Part shown: one piece after another, positions 32,507 to 43,194 of the stretch
Layout: each line of letters opens with the position of its first letter
Numbering within the stretch: position 1 is the first letter of the stretch
Origin: Clostridium guangxiense
GTDB taxonomy: Bacteria; Bacillota; Clostridia; Clostridiales; Clostridiaceae
DNA: 64,000 nt
Reading direction: 5' to 3'
Assembly (NCBI RefSeq): GCF_021043395.1
Contig: NZ_JAJNKE010000020.1
Span: forward strand, 1-64,000
Notes under the pieces: model-generated
Database searches by the model: none
The model's input: only the letters and a program-made list of their open reading frames with translations
Told to the model about the DNA's origin: nothing
Translations under genes and position numbers: made by a program

Positions 32507-32725
32507 ATGTCAAAAGACGATGTAATAGAAATGCAAGGTAAGGTCTTAGAATCTTTACCAAATGCTATGTTTCAAGTAGAACTTGAAAGCGGTCAAAAAA
32601 TATTAGCACATATTTCAGGAAAATTAAGAATGAATTTTATAAGAATATTGCCTGGTGACAAAGTTACAGTTGAACTTTCGCCATATGATTTAACTAGAGG
32701 AAGAATCACATGGAGAGCTAAATAA
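32507..32725 (+). CDS. infA: Translation initiation factor IF-1
   Basis: 72 residues, S1-type OB fold: [38 protein letters not shown] and [15 protein letters not shown]. Occupies the A site during initiation with IF-2 and IF-3. Confidence 0.98.
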   Translation: MSKDDVIEMQGKVLESLPNAMFQVELESGQKILAHISGKLRMNFIRILPGDKVTVELSPYDLTRGRITWRAK

Positions 32726-32854
<129 letters not shown>

Positions 32855-32869
32855 ACTAGACTGAGCTAA

Positions 32870-32925
32870 TATAAGTTTTGGGAACGGCTGCCAGCTGGCT
32901 TTATGCTATGCTGCCTAGAACTGTT
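32870..32925 (+). promoter_or_regulatory. Structured leader before rpsM
   Basis: AGTTTTGGG (32874-32882) can pair with CCTAGAACT (32914-32922; 9 pairs, two G-T) and encloses a G+C-rich inner part with CCAGCTGG and CAGC/GCTG. It lies in the only sizeable gap of the spc-alpha region, directly before the genes that form the alpha operon in E. coli, where S4 binds. A protein-binding mRNA element is an inference. Confidence 0.45.
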
Positions 32926-32976
32926 AATATATATTTTAAAACATTATTTGTAAAAACCTAGGAGGTGTAAATTTTA

Positions 32977-33348
32977 ATGGCAAGAATAGCAGGTATTGAT
33001 TTACCTAAAGAAAAAAGAGTAGAAATTGGTTTGACTTATATATTTGGCATAGGACTACCAAGTTCAAGAAGAATTCTTAAAGCTACTGGTGTCAATGCTG
33101 ATACTAGAGTTAAAGATTTAACTGAAGCTGAAGTAAATACAATAAGAGATTATGTAAATAAGAATATTAAAGTTGAAGGTGACTTAAGAAGAGAAGTTGC
33201 TTTAAATATTAAGAGATTAATAGAAATAGGCTGCTATAGAGGAATAAGACATAGAAAAGGACTTCCAGTAAGAGGTCAAAAGACTAAAACTAATGCTAGA
33301 ACTAGAAAAGGACCAAAGAGAGCTGTAGGAGCTAAAAAGAAAAAGTAA
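32977..33348 (+). CDS. rpsM: 30S ribosomal protein S13
   Basis: 123 residues. Begins [20 protein letters not shown] and has the C-terminal [19 protein letters not shown] tail that reaches the P-site tRNA. AGGAGGTG upstream. Confidence 0.98.
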   Translation: MARIAGIDLPKEKRVEIGLTYIFGIGLPSSRRILKATGVNADTRVKDLTEAEVNTIRDYVNKNIKVEGDLRREVALNIKRLIEIGCYRGIRHRKGLPVRGQKTKTNARTRKGPKRAVGAKKKK

Positions 33349-33363
33349 TAAGGAGGGCTGAAG

Positions 33364-33759
33364 ATGGCTGTACAGAAAGCTAAAAAGACAAGAAGAAGAA
33401 AAGAAAGAAAAAATGTAGAACATGGTTGTGCACATATAAAATCAACTTTTAATAACTCAATTGTTACTATAACTGATGCAGTAGGAAATGCATTGTCATG
33501 GTCAAGTTCAGGTGGATTGGGCTTTAAGGGTTCAAGAAAAAGCACACCTTTTGCTGCTCAAATGGCAGCAGAAACAGCAGCAAAAGCTGCTATGGAACAC
33601 GGACTTAAGAGTGTTGAGGTTTTCGTAAAAGGACCAGGAGCAGGAAGAGAAGCTGCTATAAGATCGTTACAGGCTGCAGGATTAGAAGTTACTTTAATTA
33701 AAGATGTAACTCCAATTCCACACAATGGCTGCAGACCACCTAAAAGAAGAAGAGTTTAA
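33364..33759 (+). CDS. rpsK: 30S ribosomal protein S11
   Basis: 131 residues. Contains [18 protein letters not shown] and the C-terminal signature [18 protein letters not shown]. Part of the platform near the mRNA exit. Confidence 0.98.
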   Translation: MAVQKAKKTRRRKERKNVEHGCAHIKSTFNNSIVTITDAVGNALSWSSSGGLGFKGSRKSTPFAAQMAAETAAKAAMEHGLKSVEVFVKGPGAGREAAIRSLQAAGLEVTLIKDVTPIPHNGCRPPKRRRV

Positions 33760-33787
33760 TTTAATAGTACAGGAGGTGTAATTTTTA

Positions 33788-34408
33788 ATGGCAAGATATA
33801 CTGAAGCTGTCTGCAGATTATGCAGAAGAGAAGGTTTGAAACTATTTCTTAAAGGAGATAGATGTTATACAGATAAGTGTGCATTTTCAAGAAGAGGATA
33901 TGTTCCAGGACAACATGGTAAGGAAAGAAAGAAAATTTCAAACTATGGTTTACAATTAAGAGAAAAACAAAAAGCAAAAAGAATATATGGAGTTCTTGAA
34001 AATCAATTTAGAATTTACTATAAAAGAGCAGAAAAAATTAAAGGCATAACTGGTGAAAACTTATTGAAGCTTTTGGAATTAAGACTTGACAATGTAGCTT
34101 ACAAACTTGGCTACGGAAGTTCAAGAAGTGAAGCAAGACAATTAGTTACTCACGGACATTTTCTTGTAAATGGCAAGAAAGTTGATATACCTTCATACAC
34201 TTTAAAAGTTAATGATGTTGTATCTATAAGTGAAAAGAGTAGAGGAACTGAAAAATTCAAAACTTTTGCAGAAAATCCAAAAACTTTACCAGCATGGATT
34301 AGTGCTAACTATGATAATTTTGAAGCTAAGATAGTAGCTGAGCCGAGCAGAGAAGAAATTGATGTTCCAGTTAATGAAACATTAATTGTTGAGTTATACA
34401 GCAAATAA
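33788..34408 (+). CDS. rpsD: 30S ribosomal protein S4
   Basis: 206 residues. N-terminal zinc motif with C9, C12, C26 and C31 ([16 protein letters not shown]), then the S4 RNA-binding domain ([20 protein letters not shown]). Primary assembly protein. Here rpsD is inside the alpha operon, as in clostridia and E. coli, unlike Bacillus where it is separate. Confidence 0.98.
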   Translation: MARYTEAVCRLCRREGLKLFLKGDRCYTDKCAFSRRGYVPGQHGKERKKISNYGLQLREKQKAKRIYGVLENQFRIYYKRAEKIKGITGENLLKLLELRLDNVAYKLGYGSSRSEARQLVTHGHFLVNGKKVDIPSYTLKVNDVVSISEKSRGTEKFKTFAENPKTLPAWISANYDNFEAKIVAEPSREEIDVPVNETLIVELYSK

Positions 34409-34471
34409 TTTTAGGTAGAATCAGTTGCCCTCAAATAGGTTGCCATTTTATTTTTAAGGAGGGTTATATAA

Positions 34472-35419
34472 ATGTTAGAAATAGAAAAACCAAAAATAGA
34501 ATGTGTTGAGTCTACAGAAGATGGTTCATATGGCAGATTTGTCGTTGAACCTCTTGAAAGAGGATATGGAATTACACTTGGTAATTCATTGAGAAGAATA
34601 CTTCTTTCATCATTACCAGGAGTTGCTGCTAACTCAGTAAAAATTGAGGGAGTACTTCATGAATTTTCAACTATTAAAGGTGTAAAAGAAGATGTTACAG
34701 AAATAATTCTTAACATCAAGGCTTTATGCTTAACAATGAATGGTGATGGCCCTAAAACAATATATTTAGATGCAAAGGGACCTGGTGAAGTTACTGGAAA
34801 TGACATAAAAACAGATGGAGATGTTGAAGTAATCAACAAAGATTTACATATTGCAACTCTTGATGATGATGGAAAGCTGTATATGGAAATCGAAGTAAAT
34901 AAAGGTAGAGGATATGTCACTCAAAATAGAAATAAAAGAGATGATATGCCAATAGGAACTATTGCAGTTGATTCAATATATTCTCCTGTAAAAAGAGTTA
35001 ACTTTACTGTTGGAAATACAAGAGTTGGTCAGATAACTGACTACGATAAATTAACCATAGAAATATGGGGAAATGGAACAATAAGACCAGAAGAAGCTAT
35101 TAGTTTAGCTGCAAAAATATTGATAGAACACTTTAAACTATTTATGACTCTTACTGACCATGCAGATGATATGGAAATAATGGTAGAAAAAGAGGAAGAT
35201 AAAAAGGAAAAGGTTCTTGAAATGACTATAGAAGAACTGGATCTTTCAGTTAGAAGCTATAATTGCTTAAAAAGAGCAGGAATAAATACTGTTCAGGAAT
35301 TGACTCAAAGATCTATGGAAGATATGATGAAGGTTAGAAATCTAGGCAAGAAGTCTCTTGAAGAAGTTGAACAAAAACTAAAAGGTCTTGGTTTGTCATT
35401 AAAGTTACTCGAAGATTAA
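34472..35419 (+). CDS. rpoA: DNA-directed RNA polymerase alpha subunit
   Basis: 315 residues. N-terminal dimerisation domain with [20 protein letters not shown] and C-terminal DNA-binding domain with [19 protein letters not shown] and [22 protein letters not shown] upstream. Confidence 0.98.
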   Translation: MLEIEKPKIECVESTEDGSYGRFVVEPLERGYGITLGNSLRRILLSSLPGVAANSVKIEGVLHEFSTIKGVKEDVTEIILNIKALCLTMNGDGPKTIYLDAKGPGEVTGNDIKTDGDVEVINKDLHIATLDDDGKLYMEIEVNKGRGYVTQNRNKRDDMPIGTIAVDSIYSPVKRVNFTVGNTRVGQITDYDKLTIEIWGNGTIRPEEAISLAAKILIEHFKLFMTLTDHADDMEIMVEKEEDKKEKVLEMTIEELDLSVRSYNCLKRAGINTVQELTQRSMEDMMKVRNLGKKSLEEVEQKLKGLGLSLKLLED

Positions 35420-35460
35420 TTTTAAATGATAACTTTCATTAATGTACATTAATAATTTTA

Positions 35461-35482
35461 AACTTTATAAAAATATAAAGTT
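35461..35482 (+). repeat. Palindrome between rpoA and rplQ
   Basis: AACTTTATA and TATAAAGTT are perfect complements around AAAA. No T tract follows; possible mRNA processing or weak pause site. Confidence 0.45.
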
Positions 35483-35512
35483 AGAAATATCCATAAGTTG
35501 GGAGGTAAAGGC

Positions 35513-35854
35513 ATGGCAATACAACGTAAATTAGGTCGTCCTACTGATCAGAGAAGAGCAATGCTTAGAAATTTAGTTACAAGTTTCTTAAAGCATGGTA
35601 AGATACAGACAACTGAAACAAGAGCTAAGGAAACTAAGAATTTAGCAGAAAAAATGATCACTCTTGCAAAAAGAGGAGATTTACATGCTAGAAGACAGGT
35701 TCTTGCTTTCGTTACAGAGGAAGATGTAGTTAAAAAATTATTTGATGAAGTAGCTCCAAAGTACGCTGAAAGAAAAGGTGGTTACACTAGAATATACAAA
35801 ATGGGACCACGTAGAGGAGACGGAGCAGAACAAGTAGTATTAGAATTAGTATAA
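35513..35854 (+). CDS. rplQ: 50S ribosomal protein L17
   Basis: 113 residues from ATG 35513 behind GGGAGGT; a TTG at 35498 overlaps that site. Begins [20 protein letters not shown] and ends in [18 protein letters not shown], both characteristic. Confidence 0.97.
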   Translation: MAIQRKLGRPTDQRRAMLRNLVTSFLKHGKIQTTETRAKETKNLAEKMITLAKRGDLHARRQVLAFVTEEDVVKKLFDEVAPKYAERKGGYTRIYKMGPRRGDGAEQVVLELV

Positions 35855-35863
35855 TAAATATTA

Positions 35864-35900
35864 TAGGGGATTAAGTAGCTAATAACTTAGTCCCTATTTT
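35864..35900 (+). terminator. Intrinsic terminator after rplQ
   Basis: TAGGG(G)ATTAAGT pairs with ACTTAGTCCCTA (12 pairs with one bulged G) around AGCTAATA, followed by TTTT. It probably separates the ribosomal cluster from the ECF transporter genes, perhaps with read-through. Confidence 0.7.
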
Positions 35901-35938
35901 AATAAGTACAGTGAAATTGCTGTAATTGGGGTGTTCGT

Positions 35939-36784
35939 ATGTGTGAAAAGATGATAGAATGTGAAGATGTAGTTTATGAATACCATAATGAAAATAAAGA
36001 AAAAGGCAATATTGCAGTTAATGGAGTAAGTATTGATATTAATAAAGGTGAATTTCTTGTTATATTGGGGAAAAATGGCTCTGGTAAGTCAACACTTGCT
36101 AAGCACTTTAATGCTTTGCTTGTTCCTACACATGGTAAAGTTGTAGTTGATGGACTTGATACGTCAAATCCAGAAAATACATGGGATGTAAGACATAGTG
36201 CTGGTATGGTATTTCAAAACCCAGACAACCAATTGGTTGCTACTATTGTTGAGGAAGACGTAGCTTTTGGACCTGAAAATCTTGGAGTTGAGCCGAGCGA
36301 AATAAGAAAAAGAGTTGATGCTTCTTTAAAAAAAGTTGGAATGTATGAATATAGAAGGCATGCACCGCATCTTTTATCTGGAGGACAAAAACAAAGAGTT
36401 GCTATTGCTGGAATACTTGCAATGCAGCCTGAGTGTATAGTATTTGATGAGTCAACAGCAATGCTTGATCCATCAGGAAGAAAAGAAGTAATGAAAACAA
36501 TAAAAGATTTGAACAAAAATAGTCATATGACTATTGTCCTTATAACTCATTTTATGGAAGAAGCTGTTGATGCTGATAGGATTGTTGTAATAGATGATGG
36601 TAAAATAATTAAAATTGGAACACCTAGAGAAGTTTTTAGTAATGTTGAAGTTATGAAAAATATAGGATTAGATGTTCCACAAATGACTGAATTATCGTAT
36701 GAATTAAATAAAGAGGGTATTTCTATAAAAAGGGATATACTTACTATAGATGAGATGGTGAATGAATTATGTCGATTAAAATAG
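35939..36784 (+). CDS. ecfA1: ECF transporter ATPase EcfA1 (CbiO-like)
   Basis: 281-residue ABC ATPase. Walker [11 protein letters not shown]-loop FQNPDNQ, signature LLSGGQKQR, Walker [13 protein letters not shown] and switch His ([10 protein letters not shown]). The FQNPDNQ pattern and the tandem pair are typical of the energy module of energy-coupling factor vitamin/cofactor transporters, which serves many separate S subunits; none is encoded here. The usual catalytic Glu after Walker B is present (DE). Overlaps ecfA2 by 16 bases. Confidence 0.95.
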   Translation: MCEKMIECEDVVYEYHNENKEKGNIAVNGVSIDINKGEFLVILGKNGSGKSTLAKHFNALLVPTHGKVVVDGLDTSNPENTWDVRHSAGMVFQNPDNQLVATIVEEDVAFGPENLGVEPSEIRKRVDASLKKVGMYEYRRHAPHLLSGGQKQRVAIAGILAMQPECIVFDESTAMLDPSGRKEVMKTIKDLNKNSHMTIVLITHFMEEAVDADRIVVIDDGKIIKIGTPREVFSNVEVMKNIGLDVPQMTELSYELNKEGISIKRDILTIDEMVNELCRLK

Positions 36785-37632
36785 AAAATTTAACACATAT
36801 ATACATGCCAGGAACTCCATTTGAGAAGAAAGCTTTAGACAATGTAAATATTGTTATAAAGGATGGGGAGTTTAATGTACTCATTGGTCATACAGGTTCA
36901 GGAAAGTCCACTCTTATACAACATATAAATGGCCTATTAAAGCCTACATCAGGTAAGATTTTAGTAGATGATGTAGATATAACAGACAAATCAGTTAAAA
37001 TGAGCGATATAAGGAAGAAAATAGGACTTGTTTTTCAGTATCCAGAATACCAGCTTTTTGAAGAAACCATAGAAAAGGATATAGCATATGGACCTACGAA
37101 TTTAGGGCTTAGTGAAGAAGAAATACATAATAGAGTAAAAAGAGCTATGAATATAGTAGGATTAGATTATGAAACCTTTAAGAATAAGTCTCCTTTTGAT
37201 TTAAGTGGGGGGCAAAAAAGAAGAGTAGCAATTGCAGGTGTAGTTGCTATGGAACCCAAAATATTAATACTTGATGAACCTACTGCAGGACTCGATCCAA
37301 GTGGAAGAGATGAAATTCTTTATCAAATAAAGAAACTCCAAGAAGAATATGGAATGACTATAATTTTAGTTTCACACAGTATGGAAGATGTGGCAAAAGT
37401 AGCAGACAAAATTTTTGTAATGTATAATGCTAAATGTATACTTAATGGTTCACCAGAGGAAATATTTACAGAAGTAGATACTTTGGAAAGTGTAGGTTTA
37501 GCTGTGCCTCAAGTAACATATTTGGTAAGGAAGCTTCGAGAAAGAGGATTTAATATATCTGAAAAAATATTCACTGTAGAACAAGCTAAAGCTGAAATAC
37601 TTAAAGTGTTAGGAAGTGCAAAGAATGATTAA
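36769..37632 (+). CDS. ecfA2: ECF transporter ATPase EcfA2 (CbiO-like)
   Basis: 287-residue ABC ATPase. Walker [11 protein letters not shown]-loop FQYPEYQLF, signature DLSGGQKRR, Walker [13 protein letters not shown], switch His [16 protein letters not shown] marks it as the EcfA2 partner of EcfA1. Its start lies inside ecfA1 and its end overlaps ecfT. Confidence 0.95.
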   Translation: MSIKIENLTHIYMPGTPFEKKALDNVNIVIKDGEFNVLIGHTGSGKSTLIQHINGLLKPTSGKILVDDVDITDKSVKMSDIRKKIGLVFQYPEYQLFEETIEKDIAYGPTNLGLSEEEIHNRVKRAMNIVGLDYETFKNKSPFDLSGGQKRRVAIAGVVAMEPKILILDEPTAGLDPSGRDEILYQIKKLQEEYGMTIILVSHSMEDVAKVADKIFVMYNAKCILNGSPEEIFTEVDTLESVGLAVPQVTYLVRKLRERGFNISEKIFTVEQAKAEILKVLGSAKND

Positions 37633-38431
37633 GGATATAACGATAGGACAGTATGTACCAGGTAATTCTTTTGTCCATAAATTAGATCCAAGAATTAAAA
37701 TATTGTTATCACTAGTGTATGTAGTTGATTTGTTCTTGGTAAATAATTTTAAAGGATATATTTTTATTGTTGCTTTCACTATATTTATAATTTCAATTTC
37801 TCAAGTTCATATAAGCTATATATATAAAGGATTAAAGCCAATATTTATACTAATTATATTTACAGGAGCTATAAATATTTTAATGACACCAGGGAAAGGT
37901 GAGGCACTTTTTCGTTGGAGTTTTATACATGTATATAAAGAGGGGCTCATTTTAGCAGCATTTATGTCCATAAGACTTATATTTCTTATTATAGGAACAT
38001 CAATTATTACTTTAACAACATCGCCAATTGAGCTTACTGATGGCATAGAAAAACTTTTAAATCCTATGAAAAAAATAGGGGTACCAGCCCATGAACTTGC
38101 TATGATGATGACTATAGCGCTAAGATTTATTCCAACACTCATCGATGAAACTGATAAAATAATGAAGGCACAAATGGCTAGAGGAGCAGATATTGACTCA
38201 GGAAATATATTTAATAGAGCTAAAAGTTTAGTGCCAATACTTGTACCGTTGTTTATTAGCTCATTTAGAAGAGCTGATGAGCTTGCAATGGCAATGGAAG
38301 CAAGATGTTATAGAGGTGGAGAAGGAAGAACAAGAATGAAAAAGCTTACGATTACATCTAGAGATTATATTGCAGTTTTTTCAGTATGTATTTTGGTTGG
38401 AATATCAATATGGAGTAACTTTTGGAAGTAA
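37625..38431 (+). CDS. ecfT: ECF transporter transmembrane component EcfT
   Basis: 268 residues from ATG 37625 ([20 protein letters not shown]); AGGAAG lies 8 bases upstream. Several membrane spans and the two coupling motifs ARG (MARGAD) and ARC (MEARCYRGG) that contact the ATPases. Overlaps ecfA2 by 8 bases. Confidence 0.95.
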   Translation: MIKDITIGQYVPGNSFVHKLDPRIKILLSLVYVVDLFLVNNFKGYIFIVAFTIFIISISQVHISYIYKGLKPIFILIIFTGAINILMTPGKGEALFRWSFIHVYKEGLILAAFMSIRLIFLIIGTSIITLTTSPIELTDGIEKLLNPMKKIGVPAHELAMMMTIALRFIPTLIDETDKIMKAQMARGADIDSGNIFNRAKSLVPILVPLFISSFRRADELAMAMEARCYRGGEGRTRMKKLTITSRDYIAVFSVCILVGISIWSNFWK

Positions 38432-38445
38432 TTCAGGTGGTTAAT

Positions 38446-39180
38446 TTGAAAAATATAAAACTTACAGTAGAATATGATGGAACAAATTACTGCGGATGGC
38501 AAAGACAGCGTAATGGTAAAAGTATACAGCAGACTATAGAGGAAGCTATAGGTAGGGTTACAGGAGAAAATGTGAAGCTTATAGGTTCTAGTAGAACAGA
38601 TGCAGGAGTGCATGCCAAAATGTATGTATGCAATTTCTTTACAAATTCTACTATACCACCAGAAAAAATAGGAATAGTAATAAATCATGAACTTCCAGAA
38701 GATATTGTAATATTAGCTTCTGAAGAGGTAGACAGCACGTTTCATTCTAGATACTGCAGCAAAGGGAAGATGTATAGTTATACCATATTAAATAGAAACG
38801 AAAGAGCTGCAATCGAAAGAAATTATGTATATCAATACGGTAGAAGTGTTGATGTTGAGGCTATGAAAAAAGCAGCAGTATATTTTTTAGGTAAACATGA
38901 TTTTTCAGCTTTTAAAAGTACTGGAAGTTCCGTTAAAGATAATGTAAGAGCCATAAAAGAAGTGCGAGTTGAAAAAAATGGAGATTATATAAAAATATAT
39001 GTGTCTGGTGATGGATTTTTGTATAATATGGTAAGAATTGTAGTTGGAACACTACTTTTAGTTGGGGAAAAGAAAATAAGTTCCCTATATGTTAAAGAAA
39101 TTATAGAATCAAAGGATAGAGATAAAGCTGGCAAAGTAGTTCCTGCAAAAGGCCTTTGTCTCGAAAAGGTGTTTTATTAA
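38446..39180 (+). CDS. truA: tRNA pseudouridine(38-40) synthase TruA
   Basis: 244 residues from TTG 38446; CAGGTGG lies 5 bases before it, while the upstream TTG at 38422 is inside ecfT. Catalytic Asp in SSRTDAGVHAK, plus YDGTNYCGWQRQ and FLYNMVRIVVGTLL. Modifies the anticodon arm. Follows ecfT as in other Firmicutes. Confidence 0.95.
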   Translation: MKNIKLTVEYDGTNYCGWQRQRNGKSIQQTIEEAIGRVTGENVKLIGSSRTDAGVHAKMYVCNFFTNSTIPPEKIGIVINHELPEDIVILASEEVDSTFHSRYCSKGKMYSYTILNRNERAAIERNYVYQYGRSVDVEAMKKAAVYFLGKHDFSAFKSTGSSVKDNVRAIKEVRVEKNGDYIKIYVSGDGFLYNMVRIVVGTLLLVGEKKISSLYVKEIIESKDRDKAGKVVPAKGLCLEKVFY

Positions 39181-39246
39181 GGTGATTTACTTAAAAATGC
39201 ATTCAAGGTTCAGAGAGTTAATACCAGCTGAAATCTTATTTAATTG

Positions 39247-39275
39247 TTGACACACCAGGATAATTGTATTATAAT
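39247..39275 (+). promoter_or_regulatory. Consensus sigma-A promoter for rplM-rpsI
   Basis: TTGACA (39247-39252), 17-base spacer, TATAAT (39270-39275): a perfect consensus, the best promoter in the window. Confidence 0.8.
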
Positions 39276-39289
39276 AGTTATGTTTGTAA

Positions 39290-39358
39290 AATTGATAAAA
39301 AGATCCACTAGCCCCGGATCTTAGACATAGAATGCGCGAAAGAAGTTCGAGGAGGGAA
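39290..39358 (+). promoter_or_regulatory. L13-type leader before rplM
   Basis: GATCC (39301-39305) pairs with GGATC (39316-39320), followed by TAGACATAGAATGCGCGAAAG and the ribosome binding site. This fits my memory of the L13 leader RNA that precedes rplM in Firmicutes, but the alignment was not run and the limits are approximate. Confidence 0.5.
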
Positions 39359-39363
39359 AAAAC

Positions 39364-39798
39364 ATGAAATCGTATTTAGCAAAACCAGAACAAGTTGAAA
39401 GAAAATGGTATGTTGTTGACGTTTCAGGAATGGCATTAGGAAGAGCAGCTAGTCAAATAGCTACAATATTAAGAGGAAAAAATAAACCAACATATACTCC
39501 AAATGTGGATACAGGAGATTTCGTAATTGTTATAAATTCAGATAAGATAGTTTTAACAGGTAAAAAATTAGATCAAAAAATGCTTAGACACCACTCACTT
39601 TATCCAGGTGGTTTAAAGGAAATGCCTTATAGAAAAGCTATGGCTGTAAAATCTGATTTTGTATTCTATGAAGCAGTTAGAAGAATGCTTCCATCAGGTG
39701 TTTTAGGAAGAAAAATGCTTAAAAAATTAAAGGTATATAAAGGATCAGAACATAATAACGAGGCTCAGAAGCCAGAAGTATTAGAATTAAGATATTAG
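39364..39798 (+). CDS. rplM: 50S ribosomal protein L13
   Basis: 144 residues. Starts [19 protein letters not shown] and contains [18 protein letters not shown] and the core [20 protein letters not shown]. Early assembly protein. Confidence 0.98.
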   Translation: MKSYLAKPEQVERKWYVVDVSGMALGRAASQIATILRGKNKPTYTPNVDTGDFVIVINSDKIVLTGKKLDQKMLRHHSLYPGGLKEMPYRKAMAVKSDFVFYEAVRRMLPSGVLGRKMLKKLKVYKGSEHNNEAQKPEVLELRY

Positions 39799-39822
39799 AA
39801 GTAACCGGAAGGAGGAAGTAAA

Positions 39823-40215
39823 ATGGCAAAAGTACAGTATATAGGAACTGGAAGAAGAAAAGAAGCAATAGCAAGAGTAAGACTTGTACCTGGTGAAGGT
39901 AAAGTTACAATAAATAAGAGAGATTCACAAGAATATTTTGGACTTGAAACATTAAGAGTTATAATCAATCAACCACTAGTACTTACAGGTACTAAAGAAA
40001 AATTTGATGTAATAGTAAGTGTTAATGGTGGTGGATTCACAGGTCAAGCAGGAGCTATAAGACATGGTATAGCAAGAGCTTTATTAAAAGCTGATGATTC
40101 CTTAAGACCAGAACTTAAAAAAGCTGGATTCTTAACAAGAGATCCAAGAATGAAAGAAAGAAAGAAATACGGTCTCAAGAAAGCAAGAAGAGCACCACAA
40201 TTCTCAAAGAGATAA
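39823..40215 (+). CDS. rpsI: 30S ribosomal protein S9
   Basis: 130 residues. Starts [18 protein letters not shown], contains [19 protein letters not shown] and ends with [12 protein letters not shown], whose last Arg touches the P-site tRNA anticodon. Confidence 0.98.
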   Translation: MAKVQYIGTGRRKEAIARVRLVPGEGKVTINKRDSQEYFGLETLRVIINQPLVLTGTKEKFDVIVSVNGGGFTGQAGAIRHGIARALLKADDSLRPELKKAGFLTRDPRMKERKKYGLKKARRAPQFSKR

Positions 40216-40235
40216 TTATTTCTATGCTTATTACA

Positions 40236-40265
40236 TCCCAGCAAGATTACTTGCTGGGATTTTTT
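40236..40265 (+). terminator. Intrinsic terminator after rpsI
   Basis: TCCCAGCAAG and CTTGCTGGGA are perfect 10-base complements around ATTA, followed by six Ts. It ends the ribosomal block. Confidence 0.92.
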
Positions 40266-40618
40266 AAGAGTTTTGAAAAAGCTTAAATGCATTTTTATAA
40301 TAAATTTCTTATTGTCATGAAAAAATATTAATAAAATAAGTCTAAATTTAATAAAATGTATTGTATATCTAAATAAAAATGCAATATAGATAATTCACAG
40401 AAAGACAATATATTCTATTGTACAAAATTATATGATATAATGTTATAGTTTAGAGTTAATTTTACTTTAGTCCCATCAAGTGAACAATCCTTTAAAAGTA
40501 GTATCTTATAAAACTAAATTTAATTATATACTTAAATATCTTTATTAATAGTATTTATTGTTTTTGTTTTTAACATAATAATATTTATATAAAATAAATA
40601 AAATATAGGAGGAATTTT
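40266..40618. other. AT-rich spacer before the phosphate transport genes
   Basis: 353 bases with no reading frame. A TATAAT at 40436-40441 could be a -10 box but has no good -35. AGGAGG sits just before the next gene. I recognise no Pho box or riboswitch. Confidence 0.4.
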
Positions 40619-41245
40619 ATGTTTAGTTTATCACCCAAAGACGACAAGTTTTTCAATTTGTTTATTGAAAATGCAAAGATAATTTATGAAACTGCGTTAT
40701 TATTTAAGGATTATGTTAATGAACCAGAAGATGGTGAAAGTAAGCTCAAAGTTATAAAAGATATGGAACATAAAAGTGACTATCAGCAGCACAATATTTT
40801 AAATGAACTCAACAAAACCTTTGTAACCCCCTTTGATAGAGAAGATATTTATGTAGTAGCCAACCTTATGGATGACATAGTGGATTTTATGGAAGTTGCT
40901 TCAAGTAGATTTATAATGTTTGATGTTCATGAATCCACAGATGATGCAAGAGCAATGGCAGAACTTGTGGTAAGATCATGCAGTAAGATTATAGAACTAA
41001 TGAAAGAGTTTAAATTTATGAATAAAAGCAAAGAACTTCAGAATATAATTATTGAAATAAACAAGATAGAGGAAGAAGGTGACCTCTGTTTTAGAAAGGC
41101 AATAAGAGTTTTATTCACAGAAAAGAAGGATGACGTCCTCAACCTAATTAAATGGAGAGAGATATATCAATATATGGAAAATGTATTAGATGCTTGTGAA
41201 TCTGTAGCTAATGTTGTAGAAGGAGTTGCTATGAAAAATGCTTAA
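40619..41245 (+). CDS. DUF47/PhoU-like Pit accessory protein
   Basis: 208-residue all-helical protein of the DUF47 (YkaA) family, related to PhoU: FNLFIENAKIIYETALLFKD, then EHKSDYQQHNILNELNKTF and FVTPFDREDIYVVANLMDDI, with acidic residues that bind metals in the family. It overlaps the pit gene by 8 bases, the usual pairing, and probably controls phosphate entry through Pit. Confidence 0.9.
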   Translation: MFSLSPKDDKFFNLFIENAKIIYETALLFKDYVNEPEDGESKLKVIKDMEHKSDYQQHNILNELNKTFVTPFDREDIYVVANLMDDIVDFMEVASSRFIMFDVHESTDDARAMAELVVRSCSKIIELMKEFKFMNKSKELQNIIIEINKIEEEGDLCFRKAIRVLFTEKKDDVLNLIKWREIYQYMENVLDACESVANVVEGVAMKNA

Positions 41246-42230
41246 TTCTGCTGTATTAATAACAATAGTAATTGTAATGTTAGCTCTTACGTTTGATTTC
41301 ATTAACGGCTTTCATGATAGCGCTAATGCTATAGCAACATCAGTTTCTACAAGAGTTTTAAGCATGAGATCAGCGGTTATAATGTCCGCATGTATGAATT
41401 TTTTAGGAGCTTTTATTAGCGATAAAGTAGCTAAAACGGTTGGTGATGGTATAATAGATCCTTTTAAGATATCACCAAAGGTTGTTTTAATTGCATTAAT
41501 TGCAGCTATTATATGGGATCTTGTTACTTGGTATATTGGAATTCCAAGTAGTTCGTCTCATGCCCTAATTGGCGGTCTTATAGGTTCAGCTGTAGTGTAC
41601 AAGGCTTCTTTTGTCGTGGTTAATTGGGTTACCTTTATGGAGAAAATAGTATTGTGGTTATTCTTATCTCCAATAATAGGATTTTTAGCAGGATACATAG
41701 TTATGATATTGCTTCAATGGATATTGAGAAGGTCCAAGCCAATGTTTGTCTCTAAGTTTTTTTCAAAAGCACAAATTGTTTCAGCGATGCTTATGGCACT
41801 TAATCATGGTGGTAATGATGCTCAAAAGTCTATGGGTGTTATTACAATGGCACTTTTAAGTATAGGTTCTTTAAATTCATTTTCAGTACCTGACTGGGTT
41901 AAGGCTGCTTGTGCACTTGCTATGGCATTAGGAACTTCATTTGGAGGCTATAAAATTATAAAGACTATGGGAATGAATATGGCTAGATTAGCTCCCGTAA
42001 ATGGTTTTGCAGCTGAAACTGGAGCAGCAGCGGTAATTTTTTCAGCTACTATGTTCCATGCACCAGTAAGTACAACTCAAATAATTTCAACTTCAATTAT
42101 GGGAGTTGCGGCGTCAAATAGAATGTCATCTGTAAGATGGATGCTTGCTAAGAATATAGTAATAGCCTGGGTTGTGACCATGCCAGTTTGTGCAGGAATT
42201 GCAGGATTAATTACACTATTTGTTAGATAG
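41238..42230 (+). CDS. pit: Low-affinity inorganic phosphate transporter, PiT family
   Basis: 330 residues with about ten membrane spans. The duplicated PiT signature appears as FDFINGFHDSANAIATSVS and MALNHGGNDAQKSMGVI. Cation-coupled phosphate symporter. ATG 41238 is inside the DUF47 gene end. Confidence 0.93.
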   Translation: MLNSAVLITIVIVMLALTFDFINGFHDSANAIATSVSTRVLSMRSAVIMSACMNFLGAFISDKVAKTVGDGIIDPFKISPKVVLIALIAAIIWDLVTWYIGIPSSSSHALIGGLIGSAVVYKASFVVVNWVTFMEKIVLWLFLSPIIGFLAGYIVMILLQWILRRSKPMFVSKFFSKAQIVSAMLMALNHGGNDAQKSMGVITMALLSIGSLNSFSVPDWVKAACALAMALGTSFGGYKIIKTMGMNMARLAPVNGFAAETGAAAVIFSATMFHAPVSTTQIISTSIMGVAASNRMSSVRWMLAKNIVIAWVVTMPVCAGIAGLITLFVR

Positions 42231-42286
42231 ATATTTATATAGATAAAGGTTTTGTTACTTATATTATTATACATAATGGTTTATTA

Positions 42287-42328
42287 AAGGGTTATAGTGG
42301 TTAATTACAGCCGATAACCCTTTTTATT
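42287..42328 (+). terminator. Intrinsic terminator after pit
   Basis: AAAGGGTTAT and ATAACCCTTT are perfect complements around an 18-base loop, followed by TTTATTA. Confidence 0.85.
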
Positions 42329-42453
42329 ATACTTATTATAAATTATAAATGTTAACGAATTGTTGCCATTTGGATAATTTTACTTAAATAAAATTTACAT
42401 TAAAGACGCAAAATAAATTAAATGATTAAAAAAATTGTTTAGGGGGTTATATT

Positions 42454-43149
42454 TTGCGTTTTATAAGTTGTAAAATAAGAAGAGTGATAGTTTTAATTTT
42501 ACTTTTATCTTTTATCTTCCCATATAAAATTATTTATGCTAAAGGTTCTAATGAAGCACCCAAAATAATATTAATAGATCCAGGTCATGGTGGAATAGAT
42601 GGTGGAGCTCAGGCAAAGGATGGTACATGTGAAAAAGATATAAACTTAAATATAAGCCTTAAATTAAAGAAGTATCTTGAAAGCAAAAAATTTAAGGTTA
42701 TCATGACAAGACAGGAGGATAAAGGACTCTATACCGAAGGTGGGAAAATAAGAAAAAAAAAGCTTGAAGATTTAGAAAACAGATGTAAAATAAAATTAAA
42801 TTCAAATTGTGATGCATTCATAAGTATTCATTTGAATATGTTCCCTCAAACACAATACTATGGAGCACAAGTTTGGTATGGAGATAATGAGAAAAGTGAA
42901 AAATTAGCTGGGATAATTCAAAGAAATGCAATTGATGACCTTGATAAAAGCAATAGGAGAAAAGAGAAACCGGCTAAAAACTCATATAAAATATTAAGAT
43001 ATGGTAAGGACATACCATCTGTTATTGTGGAATGCGGCTTTTTATCGAATGATGCAGAGAGACAAAAATTAAAAGACGTAAACTACCAACAAAAAATAGC
43101 AGATAGCATAGGAAAATCAGTTGAAGAATTCTTTAAAGAACTAGATTAA
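42454..43149 (+). CDS. cwlD: N-acetylmuramoyl-L-alanine amidase, CwlD type
   Basis: 231 residues from TTG 42454, behind AGGGGGT. N-terminal signal/anchor (residues about 9-28), then an Amidase_3 domain: zinc ligands H45 (DPGHGG), E60 and H126 (SIHLNMF), and catalytic E193 (VIVECGFLSN). Size and single-domain layout match CwlD, which with PdaA makes the muramic-delta-lactam of spore cortex. A vegetative amidase is the alternative. Confidence 0.82.
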   Translation: MRFISCKIRRVIVLILLLSFIFPYKIIYAKGSNEAPKIILIDPGHGGIDGGAQAKDGTCEKDINLNISLKLKKYLESKKFKVIMTRQEDKGLYTEGGKIRKKKLEDLENRCKIKLNSNCDAFISIHLNMFPQTQYYGAQVWYGDNEKSEKLAGIIQRNAIDDLDKSNRRKEKPAKNSYKILRYGKDIPSVIVECGFLSNDAERQKLKDVNYQQKIADSIGKSVEEFFKELD

Positions 43150-43194
43150 AGGAGTTATTGTACCAAATATAAATGTTGCAAAGCAACTATAGTG

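Noticed and set aside
39200-39240. A T-box-like fragment (CAGAGAGTTAATACCAGCTGAAA) upstream of the rplM promoter
   Set aside because: It recalls part of T-box stem I, but no specifier loop, antiterminator or aminoacylation-related gene follows, and the segment ends before the rplM promoter. Probably chance.
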